NCBI GenBank assembly: GCA_051867875.1
Contig: JBJDZG010000004.1
Location: forward strand, 62,001-126,000
Direction: 5' to 3'
Origin: RGIG4608 sp051867875
GTDB lineage: Bacteria; Bacillota; Clostridia; Oscillospirales; CAG-272
DNA: 64,000 nucleotides
In this document: positions 44,985 to 53,235 of the stretch, piece by piece
Layout: the number at the start of each line of letters is the position of its first letter
How positions within the stretch are numbered: the first letter of the stretch is position 1
Made by a program: the position numbers and the translations under genes
Notes under the pieces: model-generated
The model's database searches: none
The model's input: only the letters and a program-made list of their open reading frames with translations
What the model was told of the DNA's origin: nothing

Positions 44985-45014
44985 GATTTTTCCTCCTCGG
45001 TAAAATACGCCCTC

Positions 45015-45043
45015 ATTGTATCACAATTCTTCCGTTTTGTCAA
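45015..45043 (-). promoter_or_regulatory. Promoter for pilT
   Basis: On the minus strand TTGACA (45038-45043), 17 bases, TACAAT (45015-45020), followed by GAGGAGG before the pilT ATG. Confidence 0.8.
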
Positions 45044-45107
45044 CATTCGCACGTCAAACGAAAGATTTGCATATTTTTTTGTTTTTTCAACATTTATTGA
45101 GTTTAAT

Positions 45108-45136
45108 TTGACAAACAGTTAAAACTAATGTTATAT
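45108..45136 (+). promoter_or_regulatory. Promoter for the first CmpB-like membrane gene
   Basis: TTGACA (45108-45113), 17 bases, TTATAT (45131-45136), 44 bases before the ATG at 45181. Confidence 0.68.
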
Positions 45137-45180
45137 AGTTAAGGTACAAAATGGCTCACAGGAGCAGAACGGAGGTAAAA

Positions 45181-45807
45181 ATGAAAACTCGCAACTGTGC
45201 AATAGTTATGGTTATGGTCGTCGTGTCCTTCTTGGGATTCTGTATTGAAAACGTATTTACGTTCTTCTGTTCGGGTACGATGAACAACAGAAATATGATA
45301 CTCCCATTCCTTTTCGGCTACGGAATGGCAATATTAGCTCTTTTTGCTCTTTTCGGCACGCCCGACGCTCCTCTTTTCTTCGGACATAAACTCGAATTTG
45401 CGAAGACTTCGCAGTCGGTACTCTACTACTTTGCGGTAGCTTTCACTTGCGTCTGCGTCGGTGAGGTAGTGCTTGGATACGCTACGGAATGGATTTGCGG
45501 AATAAAGTGGTGGGACTACTCGAATATTCCTCTTCACATTACACAATACACCTCAGTCCCCACGAGTATGGCTTTCGCAGGACTTATAGTTTTCTTTATG
45601 AAATTCCTCTGGAACCCCATGATAGACAAATTCTCGCAGATGAATCCGAAAACACTTACCGTACTCGCAGTATCGTTCGCTGCGGCTCTCTCTCTTGATA
45701 TGATAAACAGCGCCATCTATATGCTCACTAACAATAAAACATTAGTGCTTTGGGAGATAAAGGCTTCAAGACCTCTGTCTGAGATACTGATTAGAGCATT
45801 ATCTTAA
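45181..45807 (+). CDS. CmpB-like membrane protein, copy 1
   Basis: A 208-residue protein with about six membrane segments, resembling the putative ABC-transporter type IV (CmpB) family by the block GEVVLGYATEWICGIKWWDYS. It is a clear paralog of the gene at 47643: nearly equal length and shared segments NMILPFLFGYG, LFGTPD, YTSVPTS, and LDM.NSA.YM. The start is set at 45181 by the GGAGG just upstream. The two copies bracket a two-component system, so they may be sensors, targets or accessory membrane parts of it. Molecular function unknown. Confidence 0.78.
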   Translation: MKTRNCAIVMVMVVVSFLGFCIENVFTFFCSGTMNNRNMILPFLFGYGMAILALFALFGTPDAPLFFGHKLEFAKTSQSVLYYFAVAFTCVCVGEVVLGYATEWICGIKWWDYSNIPLHITQYTSVPTSMAFAGLIVFFMKFLWNPMIDKFSQMNPKTLTVLAVSFAAALSLDMINSAIYMLTNNKTLVLWEIKASRPLSEILIRALS

Positions 45808-45816
45808 AGTTGGTAC

Positions 45817-45845
45817 TTGTTTATTTGAAAATTATATGATATAAT
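45817..45845 (+). promoter_or_regulatory. Promoter of the two-component operon
   Basis: TTGTTT (45817-45822), 17 bases, TATAAT (45840-45845). The predicted start falls inside the palindrome at 45847-45874. Confidence 0.62.
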
Positions 45846-45846
45846 A

Positions 45847-45874
45847 GGCTGACGGGATTAAAATCCCGTCAGCC
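45847..45874. promoter_or_regulatory. Perfect 12-bp palindrome at the two-component transcription start
   Basis: GGCTGACGGGAT-taaa-ATCCCGTCAGCC. No U-run follows on either strand, so it is not a normal terminator for the upstream membrane gene. It begins one base after a TATAAT, so it may be an operator. It could also be a U-less terminator. Confidence 0.55.
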
Positions 45875-45904
45875 CAATATACTGTTTTGATATAGGAGGC
45901 AAAA

Positions 45905-46576
45905 ATGTTCAAAATACTTATTGCGGAGGACGACAGAGAGCTCCGTCAGCTCTTCTCCCATATACTGACTAAAAACGGATACTTTACGCGCGGTGTTTCA
46001 AACGGAAAAGAAGCACTTGACGCCATGGACAAGGACTACTACGACCTCATAATATCCGATATAATGATGCCCGTAATGGACGGGTACGAATTTGTTAAAA
46101 TTCTTCGCTCCGCGGGAAATACCACTCCCGTTATGATGATTACGGCAAAGGACGCCTTTGACGATATGCGCCAAGGCTTCATTTCGGGCACTGACGACTA
46201 TATGGTCAAGCCCATAAATATCAATGAAATGGTGCTCCGCGTCGGTGCGCTTCTGCGCCGCGCCCAGATGATAAACGACAGAAAGCAGGTCATCGGCAAA
46301 ACCATTCTCGAACTCGATTCGCTTACGGTCTATACCGAAACCGAAAATTTCGTGCTTCCGCAGAAGGAGTTTATGCTTCTTTACAAGATGGCTTCTTACC
46401 CCGGCAAGATTTTCACGCGCCATCAGCTCATGGACGAGATTTGGGGATACGAAAACGAGAGCGATACGCACACTATTGACGTACATATCGCAAGAGTCAG
46501 AGAGAAATTCAAAAACAGCACTGATTTTAAGATAGTCACGATGCGCGGTGTCGGCTACAAAGTAGTAAAATTATGA
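45905..46576 (+). CDS. OmpR-family response regulator
   Basis: A 223-residue DNA-binding regulator: receiver domain (about 1-115) with acidic pair EDD, phospho-acceptor Asp in LIISDIMMP, conserved Thr/Lys (MITAK, MVKP), and a winged-helix output domain (about 130-223) ending in TMRGVGYKV. It overlaps the histidine kinase gene by 4 bases. AGGAGG precedes the ATG. Targets are unknown; the flanking CmpB-like genes and the palindrome upstream are candidates. Confidence 0.94.
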   Translation: MFKILIAEDDRELRQLFSHILTKNGYFTRGVSNGKEALDAMDKDYYDLIISDIMMPVMDGYEFVKILRSAGNTTPVMMITAKDAFDDMRQGFISGTDDYMVKPININEMVLRVGALLRRAQMINDRKQVIGKTILELDSLTVYTETENFVLPQKEFMLLYKMASYPGKIFTRHQLMDEIWGYENESDTHTIDVHIARVREKFKNSTDFKIVTMRGVGYKVVKL

Positions 46577-47625
46577 AAGAAATAGAAATATTCCGCGAAA
46601 TGCGGAAACTGCGGCAGAGATTTACTCTGCGCGTAAGGCTCATCATCATAGTAACCTTTGAGATACTGATGAGTTTGGGGCTTGCAGTTCTCATAGATTG
46701 GCTGTGCGTATCTCTTTTCAAGGATTTTTGGAGCGTCCCGATGCTCGTGGAAATGATTATCATAGCCGTACTCGTCGGCATTTTCGCCACGAACGCGCTA
46801 ACGCGTTGGTACTTTAATCCCTTAAAAAAGATTGGAAACGCTCTTGACAAAATATCAGAGGGAGATTTCTCCGTAAGGCTTGAAACGAAGAGCACAAGCA
46901 AGGAAATACGCGAGCTCTATTCGGGATTTAATATGATGGCGCAGGAGCTTCAATCAACGGAAACCGTACAGACGGATTTCGTTTCAAATGTATCACATGA
47001 GCTCAAAACTCCAATAAGCGCCATTGAGGGCTATTCCATGCTCTTGCAGGACAGCGACGGACTCAGCGACGAACAAAAGGAATATATCGACAAAATAATT
47101 TTCAACACAAAAAGGCTCTCCTCGCTCACGGGAAGCATACTGCTTCTCTCCAAGCTCGACAATCAGTCGATAATCACAAACAAAGTGAAATTTGACCTTG
47201 ACGAGCAGGTAAGGCAGTCCATTCTGGCGTTTGAGAGCGAATGGGAAAGAAAAGAAATCGAGTTCGAGATTGAGCTCGACGACACCGACTACGTCGGAAA
47301 CGAAGCCCTGCTTCATCACATTTGGGACAATATTATCAACAACGCAATCAAGTTCACGCCCGTGGGCAGTGAAATAAAAATCTCACTCCAAAATCTTGAA
47401 AACTCGATAATCTTCAAGGTTTCCGACGAGGGTCCCGGCATCTCCGAGGCGGACAAAGAACACATTTTCGACAAATTCTATCAGGCAGACTCCTCGCACA
47501 GACAGGAAGGACACGGTCTCGGTCTTGCCCTCGCCAAAAAGATAGTTTCCCTTGAAGGCGGCGAAATAAGCGTCGAAAACAACTCCGACAAGGGCTGCAC
47601 CTTCACAGTAATACTTAATAAATAA
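46573..47625 (+). CDS. Sensor histidine kinase
   Basis: A 350-residue membrane kinase: two membrane segments (about 22-45 and 55-75) with only a short loop between them, a HAMP domain (NPLKKIGNALDKISEGDF), the dimerisation helix with SNVSHELKTP and the ATPase domain (NIINNAIKFTP, DEGPGI, GHGLGLALAK). The lack of a large outer sensor domain suggests that it senses through the membrane or a partner protein, possibly the CmpB-like proteins beside it. Coupled to the response regulator by a 4-base overlap. Confidence 0.94.
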   Translation: MKEIEIFREMRKLRQRFTLRVRLIIIVTFEILMSLGLAVLIDWLCVSLFKDFWSVPMLVEMIIIAVLVGIFATNALTRWYFNPLKKIGNALDKISEGDFSVRLETKSTSKEIRELYSGFNMMAQELQSTETVQTDFVSNVSHELKTPISAIEGYSMLLQDSDGLSDEQKEYIDKIIFNTKRLSSLTGSILLLSKLDNQSIITNKVKFDLDEQVRQSILAFESEWERKEIEFEIELDDTDYVGNEALLHHIWDNIINNAIKFTPVGSEIKISLQNLENSIIFKVSDEGPGISEADKEHIFDKFYQADSSHRQEGHGLGLALAKKIVSLEGGEISVENNSDKGCTFTVILNK

Positions 47626-47642
47626 AGGACATTTAAGACGTT

Positions 47643-48266
47643 ATGACAAAAAACAGAAAATACGCCACCTTAATGGTAATGATAATCATATCTTTCGGCG
47701 GCTTTTTGACGGAAAATTTCTTCACCTCACTAACGATAGGCACGATAACCAACAAAAATATGATTCTCCCCTTCCTCTTCGGATATGGGATAGGCCTTTG
47801 GGCTATTTATATGCTTTTCGGGACACCCGACAAGCCCGAATTTTTCAGAAAAAAACTCAACTTTTCAAAAAAGCTCACCTCGTATCTCTACTATTTTACC
47901 ATGGCTTTCCTTTCGGTCAGTATCGGTGAGGTGGTGCTCGGATATGCGACGGAATGGCTCTGCGACATTATCTGGTGGGATTACAGCACTATTCCGCTGA
48001 ATTTCACGAAATATACCTCTGTGCCGACAAGCACGGCTTTCGGAATTATGATAGTAATCATCATGAAATACATATTCATCCCGTTAAGAGAAAAATTTGA
48101 GAAAATGAACTCCAAGGTACTCGTTCCTCTTGCACTGTGTCTTACGGCGCTTCTCTCACTCGATATGCTCAACAGTGCGCTGTATATGTTCATAAAAAAT
48201 GACACGCTTCATATCTGGAGCATCAAATTTGAACCGCTTATCAATATAATAATTAACTTGTTTTAA
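47643..48266 (+). CDS. CmpB-like membrane protein, copy 2
   Basis: A 207-residue polytopic protein, paralogous to the gene at 45181 over its whole length (GEVVLGYATEWLCDIIWWDYS, NMILPFLFGYG, TSVPTSTAF). It begins 17 bases after the kinase stop, with an AAAGGA site, so it is co-transcribed with the two-component genes. Function unknown; see copy 1. Confidence 0.78.
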   Translation: MTKNRKYATLMVMIIISFGGFLTENFFTSLTIGTITNKNMILPFLFGYGIGLWAIYMLFGTPDKPEFFRKKLNFSKKLTSYLYYFTMAFLSVSIGEVVLGYATEWLCDIIWWDYSTIPLNFTKYTSVPTSTAFGIMIVIIMKYIFIPLREKFEKMNSKVLVPLALCLTALLSLDMLNSALYMFIKNDTLHIWSIKFEPLINIIINLF

Positions 48267-48267
48267 T

Positions 48268-48304
48268 AAAAAAAGTATCATTCTCCGGAATGATACTTTT
48301 TTCT
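48268..48304. terminator. Bidirectional terminator between CmpB copy 2 and recR
   Basis: AAAAAAGTATCATTC and its complement (48269-48283, 48288-48302) with a TCCG loop; U-runs on both strands. It serves the two convergent transcripts. Confidence 0.88.
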
Positions 48305-48313
48305 TTTTCTTTT

Positions 48314-48916
48314 CTAAAATATGTCCCTTCTGCCCTCAATGGCGCGGAAGAGCGTTACCTCGTCGGCATATTCAAGGTCGCTTCCCACGGGAATACCGTA
48401 AGCCAGACGGGTAATCTTGATATCAAAGGGCTTTAATAGCTTGTAAAGATACATAGCGGTCGCCTCGCCCTCGACAGTCGGGTTGGTGGCGATAATAATT
48501 TCCTTGACCTCGTCGCTTTCAAGACGCGCAAGGAGCTCTTTTATTTTTAGTTTATCGGGAGTAATACCGTTCATAGGAGAGATAACTCCGTGGAGCACGT
48601 GGTATAGTCCGCGGTATTCTCTCACCTTTTCAAGCGAGAGCACGGCCTTTGTGTCCTCAAGCACGCATATAGTGCTTCTGTCACGTCCAAGGTCGCTGCA
48701 AACGGAGCAGATTTCCTTGTCGGTAAGGCTCTGGCAAATGGGGCAGAGGTGGATTTTCTCCTTTGCCTCAATTATAGTATTTGCAAAGCTCTCCGCTTCC
48801 GCGTCGCTAAGTTCAAGAACGGAAAACGCAAGACGCATAGCCGTCTTTTTTCCTATTCCGGGCAAGCGGGCAAACTGCTCGGCGAGCTTTTGCAAGGATT
48901 CCATTTGTGCTGCCAT
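48314..48916 (-). CDS. recR: Recombination protein RecR
   Basis: Works with RecO (and RecF) in loading RecA at gaps. The 200-residue protein has the helix-hairpin-helix (FARLPGIGKKTAMRLA), a four-Cys zinc finger (CPICQ..CSVC), a Toprim domain (ICVLEDTKAV, NPTVEGEATAMYL) and the C-terminal Walker-B-like end (LARGIPVGSDLEYAD type, here LAYGIPVGSDLEYAD). Third gene of dnaX-ybaB-recR, 1 base after ybaB. Start is either 48916 or a Met four codons later. Confidence 0.95.
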   Translation of the reverse strand: MAAQMESLQKLAEQFARLPGIGKKTAMRLAFSVLELSDAEAESFANTIIEAKEKIHLCPICQSLTDKEICSVCSDLGRDRSTICVLEDTKAVLSLEKVREYRGLYHVLHGVISPMNGITPDKLKIKELLARLESDEVKEIIIATNPTVEGEATAMYLYKLLKPFDIKITRLAYGIPVGSDLEYADEVTLFRAIEGRRDIF

Positions 48917-48917
48917 A

Positions 48918-49265
48918 TCAGAACATACCGGGCATACTCATAGAGCCCGTAATAGCCTGCATTTCTCTTTCGTTTGTGTCGTTTACTCTCTTTATTGCTT
49001 CGTTGATAGCGGCTACGAGAATATCGGAAAGAGTTTCAATATCGTCGGGGTCCACTATCTCGGGCTGAATGTCGATTGAGAGAATTTCGCGCTTGCCGTT
49101 AATCTTAACGCCGACGACACCGCCGCCTGCACTGATATCGTACTCTCTTGCGTCAAGCTCTTCCTGCTTTGCAGCCATATCTTCCTGCATCTTCTGAGCC
49201 TGCTTTATCATAGCGTTTATATTCTGGGGACCGCCGCCCATGCCTGCGGGTATTCTTGCTTTCAT
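48918..49265 (-). CDS. YbaB/EbfC nucleoid-associated protein
   Basis: A 115-residue DNA-binding protein that dimerises and associates with the nucleoid. Visible features: a Gly/Pro-rich N-terminus, the helix MIKQAQKMQEDMAAKQEEL, the GGGVVGVKINGKREI hairpin and the VAAINEAIKRV C-terminal helix. Its place between dnaX and recR is the conserved bacterial arrangement. Confidence 0.94.
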   Translation of the reverse strand: MKARIPAGMGGGPQNINAMIKQAQKMQEDMAAKQEELDAREYDISAGGGVVGVKINGKREILSIDIQPEIVDPDDIETLSDILVAAINEAIKRVNDTNEREMQAITGSMSMPGMF

Positions 49266-49283
49266 ATCGGTAAATCCTTTCAG

Positions 49284-50939
49284 TTAATCGTAATTTATAA
49301 ATACATCAAGGTCGGAAAATCCGTCCTCTGTTTTTATCTTTCCATCGTCTATATCGTAAACGATATCGCTCTCTCTGACGCTTCTTTCAAGATATGACGA
49401 AAGAGCAGACGCAAGCGCCGATTTAATGTTCTGCTTGTCTATTGCGTTGAGAGAAAATCTGTCCGTCAGCACGTGCACCTTGCCGTCGCCGCCGATATAT
49501 GCACGCGTTTTCTTTAAGAAAACGAACGCGCTGACATCGAGCTTTTCAATCGCCTGAACTGCTTCCGACCAAGCTTTAAGTGGCTTTGCGCTCTTTGCGT
49601 CAGGCGATACAGCCGTCTTTTTTTGCGTGGCGGGCTTCGGTTCTTCAAAAATCGGTTGCGTAGGCTGTTCCTCTTCCTTTTTCGGCGGTTGTTCTGACTT
49701 TGCGGGGTGCACTTTCTGTGCCTTCTGAGCTTTTTCACCGCTGTTTTCTTCGGCGGACGTCTCAGATACACTCGTAGCAGCCGCAAAATTTCCCGAAGCT
49801 AACTTTGCTTCAAACTTTGAAATTCTGAGAAGCAACGCCTCGTTCGCGGTACTGAGATTGTCGTCGCACATTTTAACGAAGCAGAGCTCCGCAATAATTC
49901 TTTTCACCGCACCGCTCGTCTGCATGGAAGCGAGCGCTTCTTCAAGCATCTTGCAGTGATATATAAGCATTTCTCTTGAAAATCTTTCCGCCAAGGAAGC
50001 AAGATTTTCCGCTTCAAAATCGGTAAGGTCAAGATATTTTGCACTGTCCCTGACTGTTTTCACGACGAGCAGGTCGCGGTAAAGCGAGATAAGGTCCTGC
50101 CAGAAGACCGTGATATCCTTTGAAGAATTTACAACGGAATCGAGCTCGCCAAAGAGAAATTCAAAATTCTTTTCGGAAATTGCGCGGGCAATATCCATCA
50201 TCGTCTCTCTGCCCGCAGAGCCGACGGTTTCGTTGACGGTATTCACCGTTATTCTATCTCCGCCCGACGCACAGAGTTCGAGCAAGGATATGCTGTCGCG
50301 CATACCGCCCTGTGAATAGCGTGCAATAAGCCGCGCCGCGCCGTCGTCGATTTCGATATTTTCTTTCTCTGCAATAAACTTTATGCGCGAGGTAAGCACG
50401 TCCGTCGAAATTCTGCGAAATTCAAATCTCTGACACCTCGAAACGATGGTAGCGGGGAGCTTATGAAGCTCTGTCGTAGCAAGAATGAATATCGCGTGAG
50501 CGGGAGGCTCTTCAAGCGTTTTAAGCAGTGCGTTAAACGCGCTGTTTGAGAGCATGTGAACCTCGTCAACGATATACACTCGGTATTTTAGGAACGACGG
50601 CGAATAGATAACCTCGTCCCTGATATCTCTGATATTGTCAACGCCGTTGTTCGATGCCGCGTCCATTTCAAGCACGTCGGTAGTCGAACCGTTTTCAACT
50701 GCCAAGCACGATGGACAAACACCGCAAGGGTTGCCGTCGATAATATTTTCGCAGTTTACTGCTTTTGAAAGAATTTTTGCACAGGTAGTCTTTCCCGTGC
50801 CCCTTGAACCGCAGAAAAGATACGCGTGATTAAATCTTCCCTCGCTCGCTTCCTGACGCAAAATGGAGGTAACATGGTCCTGACCGCAAACCTCGCTGAA
50901 GGTTTTGGGTCGCCATTTTCTATACAAAGCCTGATGCAT
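49284..50939 (-). CDS. dnaX: DNA polymerase III gamma/tau subunit
   Basis: Clamp-loader ATPase, 551 residues. It begins YRKWRPKTFSEVCGQ, has Walker A GSRGTGKTTCAK, a four-Cys zinc site (CENIIDGNPCGVCPSC), Walker B in YIVDEVHML and the sensor SRCQRFEF. The linker (about 385-450) is rich in Pro, Lys and Glu, followed by a C-terminal domain. Located just downstream of the SRP RNA gene, as in other Firmicutes. AAGGAGG precedes the start. Confidence 0.96.
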   Translation of the reverse strand: MHQALYRKWRPKTFSEVCGQDHVTSILRQEASEGRFNHAYLFCGSRGTGKTTCAKILSKAVNCENIIDGNPCGVCPSCLAVENGSTTDVLEMDAASNNGVDNIRDIRDEVIYSPSFLKYRVYIVDEVHMLSNSAFNALLKTLEEPPAHAIFILATTELHKLPATIVSRCQRFEFRRISTDVLTSRIKFIAEKENIEIDDGAARLIARYSQGGMRDSISLLELCASGGDRITVNTVNETVGSAGRETMMDIARAISEKNFEFLFGELDSVVNSSKDITVFWQDLISLYRDLLVVKTVRDSAKYLDLTDFEAENLASLAERFSREMLIYHCKMLEEALASMQTSGAVKRIIAELCFVKMCDDNLSTANEALLLRISKFEAKLASGNFAAATSVSETSAEENSGEKAQKAQKVHPAKSEQPPKKEEEQPTQPIFEEPKPATQKKTAVSPDAKSAKPLKAWSEAVQAIEKLDVSAFVFLKKTRAYIGGDGKVHVLTDRFSLNAIDKQNIKSALASALSSYLERSVRESDIVYDIDDGKIKTEDGFSDLDVFINYD

Positions 50940-50970
50940 ATTCCCTCCTTAAACATGAAAACGGTAAAAC

Positions 50971-51275
50971 AAAAAGGTCACAAAATAAGACCATACACCT
51001 TAAAATCGAACATCACCCCTATGCGACGTACGTATCTATTGCTCAGAGCAGGCACCCTCACGGCACACCGAATGGACTGCTTAATGCTGCTTGGTTCCCC
51101 ACCTGACATATTTCACAGCTTTCGATTGCGTAAGACCCACTCCTCAACACAGCAGAATACGACACAGACCATAAAAGCTCAGCCCTCAAAAAAGGAATGA
51201 ACCCCTGCTGTAGCGGATTTCAGGTACAGGGCTCCGCTAATTCCCCGGCTGGTATGGCCTTATTTCATGACCTTT
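50971..51275 (-). ncRNA. ffs: Signal recognition particle RNA, long form with Alu domain
   Basis: Read on the minus strand, the 5' part has the Alu-domain sequence GGGGAATTAGCGGAGCCCTG and AATCCGCTACAGCAGGGG (about 51207-51248). The apical SRP54-binding hairpin is seen as GTCAGGTGGGGAACCAAGCA with GCAGCATTAAGCAG beyond it (51076-51107). The two ends pair (GGTCA..AAATAAG..CCATAC with GTATGG..CTTATTT..TGACC), closing helix 5. U-run at 50971-50975 ends it. About 300 nt, close to the Bacillus-type long SRP RNA. It binds Ffh for co-translational targeting. Exact ends are approximate. Confidence 0.9.
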
Positions 51276-51298
51276 TAAGTTTTGTCAAATACATATTT

Positions 51299-51327
51299 AT
51301 TATAACAGATATCTTCCCTTTTTGCAA
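51299..51327 (-). promoter_or_regulatory. Promoter of the SRP RNA gene
   Basis: On the minus strand TTGCAA (51322-51327), 17 bases, perfect TATAAT (51299-51304), about 25 bases before the predicted RNA 5' end. The rest of the gap to 51409 is AT-rich; only the ribosome binding site AGGAGG of the next gene was recognised there. Confidence 0.78.
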
Positions 51328-51409
51328 GAGATTTTTGCATTTTTCTCTTAACAAAAGCAAATATATTTTCATATATTAAAAACTGAGCTGATTTTATAGG
51401 AGGTCATAT

Positions 51410-51832
51410 ATGAGCGAAACAAATTCAAACGGTTATCTTATCGTCAGAGTTGCCACTGCAAGGGGAGCCGTACCCATTGAAGGTGCAAGCGTCATAATAC
51501 AAGGCAACGAGGAGGGCAACAGCGATATAATGCTCTCGCTTTTGACAAACATTGACGGACTTACCGACAAAGTACCGCTCCCCGCTCCGAGCGTTTCTCT
51601 TTCACAAGCGCCAAATCCCGACTCAAAGCCCTATTCCACCTACAATATAGACGTTTATAAAGAGGGCTTCTATCCGCAGCACTACGTCGGAGTGCCCGTT
51701 TTCGAGGGTATTACGGCTGTGCAAAACGCGCTCGTTATCCCCATAGCCGAGTTTGATGCGACTGACCCCTACTATACCGAGGGGCAGATTTTCGAGGAAT
51801 ACGAGAACCCCGATTTATACAAGGAGGAATGA
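51410..51832 (+). CDS. Carboxypeptidase-regulatory-like beta-domain protein, peptidoglycan/spore cluster
   Basis: A 140-residue protein without signal peptide. The pattern VRVATARGAVPIEGASVII...TNIDGLTDKVPLPAP...YNIDVYKEGFYPQHYVGVPVFEGI resembles carboxypeptidase-regulatory-like (transthyretin-like) beta domains. It is followed 1 base later by a SpoIID-like/peptidoglycan-binding gene and then by another peptidoglycan-binding gene, with strong GGAGG sites before each, so the three form one operon. A spore-envelope or cortex role is suggested by the company, not shown. Confidence 0.7.
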   Translation: MSETNSNGYLIVRVATARGAVPIEGASVIIQGNEEGNSDIMLSLLTNIDGLTDKVPLPAPSVSLSQAPNPDSKPYSTYNIDVYKEGFYPQHYVGVPVFEGITAVQNALVIPIAEFDATDPYYTEGQIFEEYENPDLYKEE

Positions 51833-51833
51833 T

Positions 51834-53231
51834 ATGCCGACACTTCCGATAATTCCCGAATATATAACGGTGCACCTCGGTGCGCCGGATTCACCCGCGC
51901 AGAACGTTACGGTCCCTTTTGTCGATTATATAAGCAACGTAGCGTCAAGCGAAATTTATCCCACATGGCCCGAGAGCGCTATAAGGGCAAATATCTACGC
52001 GCAAATCTCGTTTGCACTAAACCGCATCTACACCGAGTTTTACCGTTCCCGCGGTTACGATTTTGACATTACGAACTCCACCGCCTTCGACCAGAGCTTT
52101 GTGCAGGGACGGAGCAATTTTGAAAATATCGAAAACATAGTTGCCGAAATTTTCAACTCCTACATAAGACGGCGCGGAAGCGTTGAGCCGCTCTTTGCCG
52201 CTTATTGCGACGGCGTGGAGCTCACCTGCGAGGGGCTTTCACAGTGGGGCACCGTCACGCTTGCCGAGCAAGGCAGAACACCTTACGAAATACTGACATA
52301 TTACTACGGCGACGATATCGACATCGTAACGGACGTTCCCGTTGAGAACGAAAGGCCCTCGGCACCGAGGTTTCCGCTCTCGCTGGGCTCTGTGAGCGAC
52401 GACGTGCGTCTGCTGCAATTAAGACTTAACAGAATTTCGTCAAATTACCCGTCAATACCGAAAATAGCAGTTGTTGACGGCTATTTCGCCGAGGACACCG
52501 AAGCAGCGGTACGGCGCTTTCAGGAGATTTTCGGGCTCACTCCCGACGGCATCGTCGGCAACGCCACGTGGTACGCGGTAATCCGCATATACAACGCTGT
52601 AAAAAGGCTCAACGAGCTCGACAGCGAGGGAATACGCCTTGAGGACGTTACAAAGCAATTCCCCGAGGTGCTCTCGCTTGGCTCTACGGGCATTGGAGTC
52701 AGCAATCTTCAATATTTTCTTTCCTACCTCTCCGACTATTATTCCACGATACCGCCCGTCACAATCGACGGAATTTTCGGCAACAGCACGCGTGAGTCCG
52801 TCATCGCCGCGCAAAAAACGTTCGGTCTGCCGGTTGACGGCATTGTGGGCGAGGACACGTGGTACGCCATTTACAACGCTTACAGAGGAATCGTCGCGCA
52901 AATACCGTTGACTTACACCGAGGGCAACGTCCTGCCCTTCCCCGGCACACCTTTGCGAATAGGCTCCGACAACGACGCGGTGCTCGTGCTTCAACAGTAT
53001 CTGAACACCATATCGCAGGTGTTCCCGGAGGTAAATTCCGTTGAACTGACGGGATATTTCGGCACGCAGACCGACAGTGCGGTGAAAGCCGTACAGGGGC
53101 TTTTCGGACTCGAACAGGACGGAATCGTCGGCGCTATCACATGGAGTGCCATAGCGTCGCTTTACAGCGACATTGTAAACGGTTCAAGGCTCGTAATCGG
53201 TCAGTATCCCGGATTTGAGATAGGAGGGTAA
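51834..53231 (+). CDS. SpoIID-like domain protein with three peptidoglycan-binding repeats
   Basis: A 465-residue protein. Residues about 20-175 resemble the SpoIID/LytB fold (ESAIRANIYAQISFALNRIY, FDITNSTAFDQSFVQGR, YCDGVELTCEGLSQWG, LAEQGRTPYEILTYYYG). Then three PG_binding_1 repeats follow, each with the DGxxGxxTxxAVxxFQ..GLxxDGIVGxxTW pattern (about 195-265, 295-370, 390-455). No signal peptide is seen, so it may act inside the mother cell or as a spore-coat-associated protein. The start at 51834 follows AAGGAGG. Confidence 0.78.
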   Translation: MPTLPIIPEYITVHLGAPDSPAQNVTVPFVDYISNVASSEIYPTWPESAIRANIYAQISFALNRIYTEFYRSRGYDFDITNSTAFDQSFVQGRSNFENIENIVAEIFNSYIRRRGSVEPLFAAYCDGVELTCEGLSQWGTVTLAEQGRTPYEILTYYYGDDIDIVTDVPVENERPSAPRFPLSLGSVSDDVRLLQLRLNRISSNYPSIPKIAVVDGYFAEDTEAAVRRFQEIFGLTPDGIVGNATWYAVIRIYNAVKRLNELDSEGIRLEDVTKQFPEVLSLGSTGIGVSNLQYFLSYLSDYYSTIPPVTIDGIFGNSTRESVIAAQKTFGLPVDGIVGEDTWYAIYNAYRGIVAQIPLTYTEGNVLPFPGTPLRIGSDNDAVLVLQQYLNTISQVFPEVNSVELTGYFGTQTDSAVKAVQGLFGLEQDGIVGAITWSAIASLYSDIVNGSRLVIGQYPGFEIGG

Positions 53232-53235
53232 GAAT

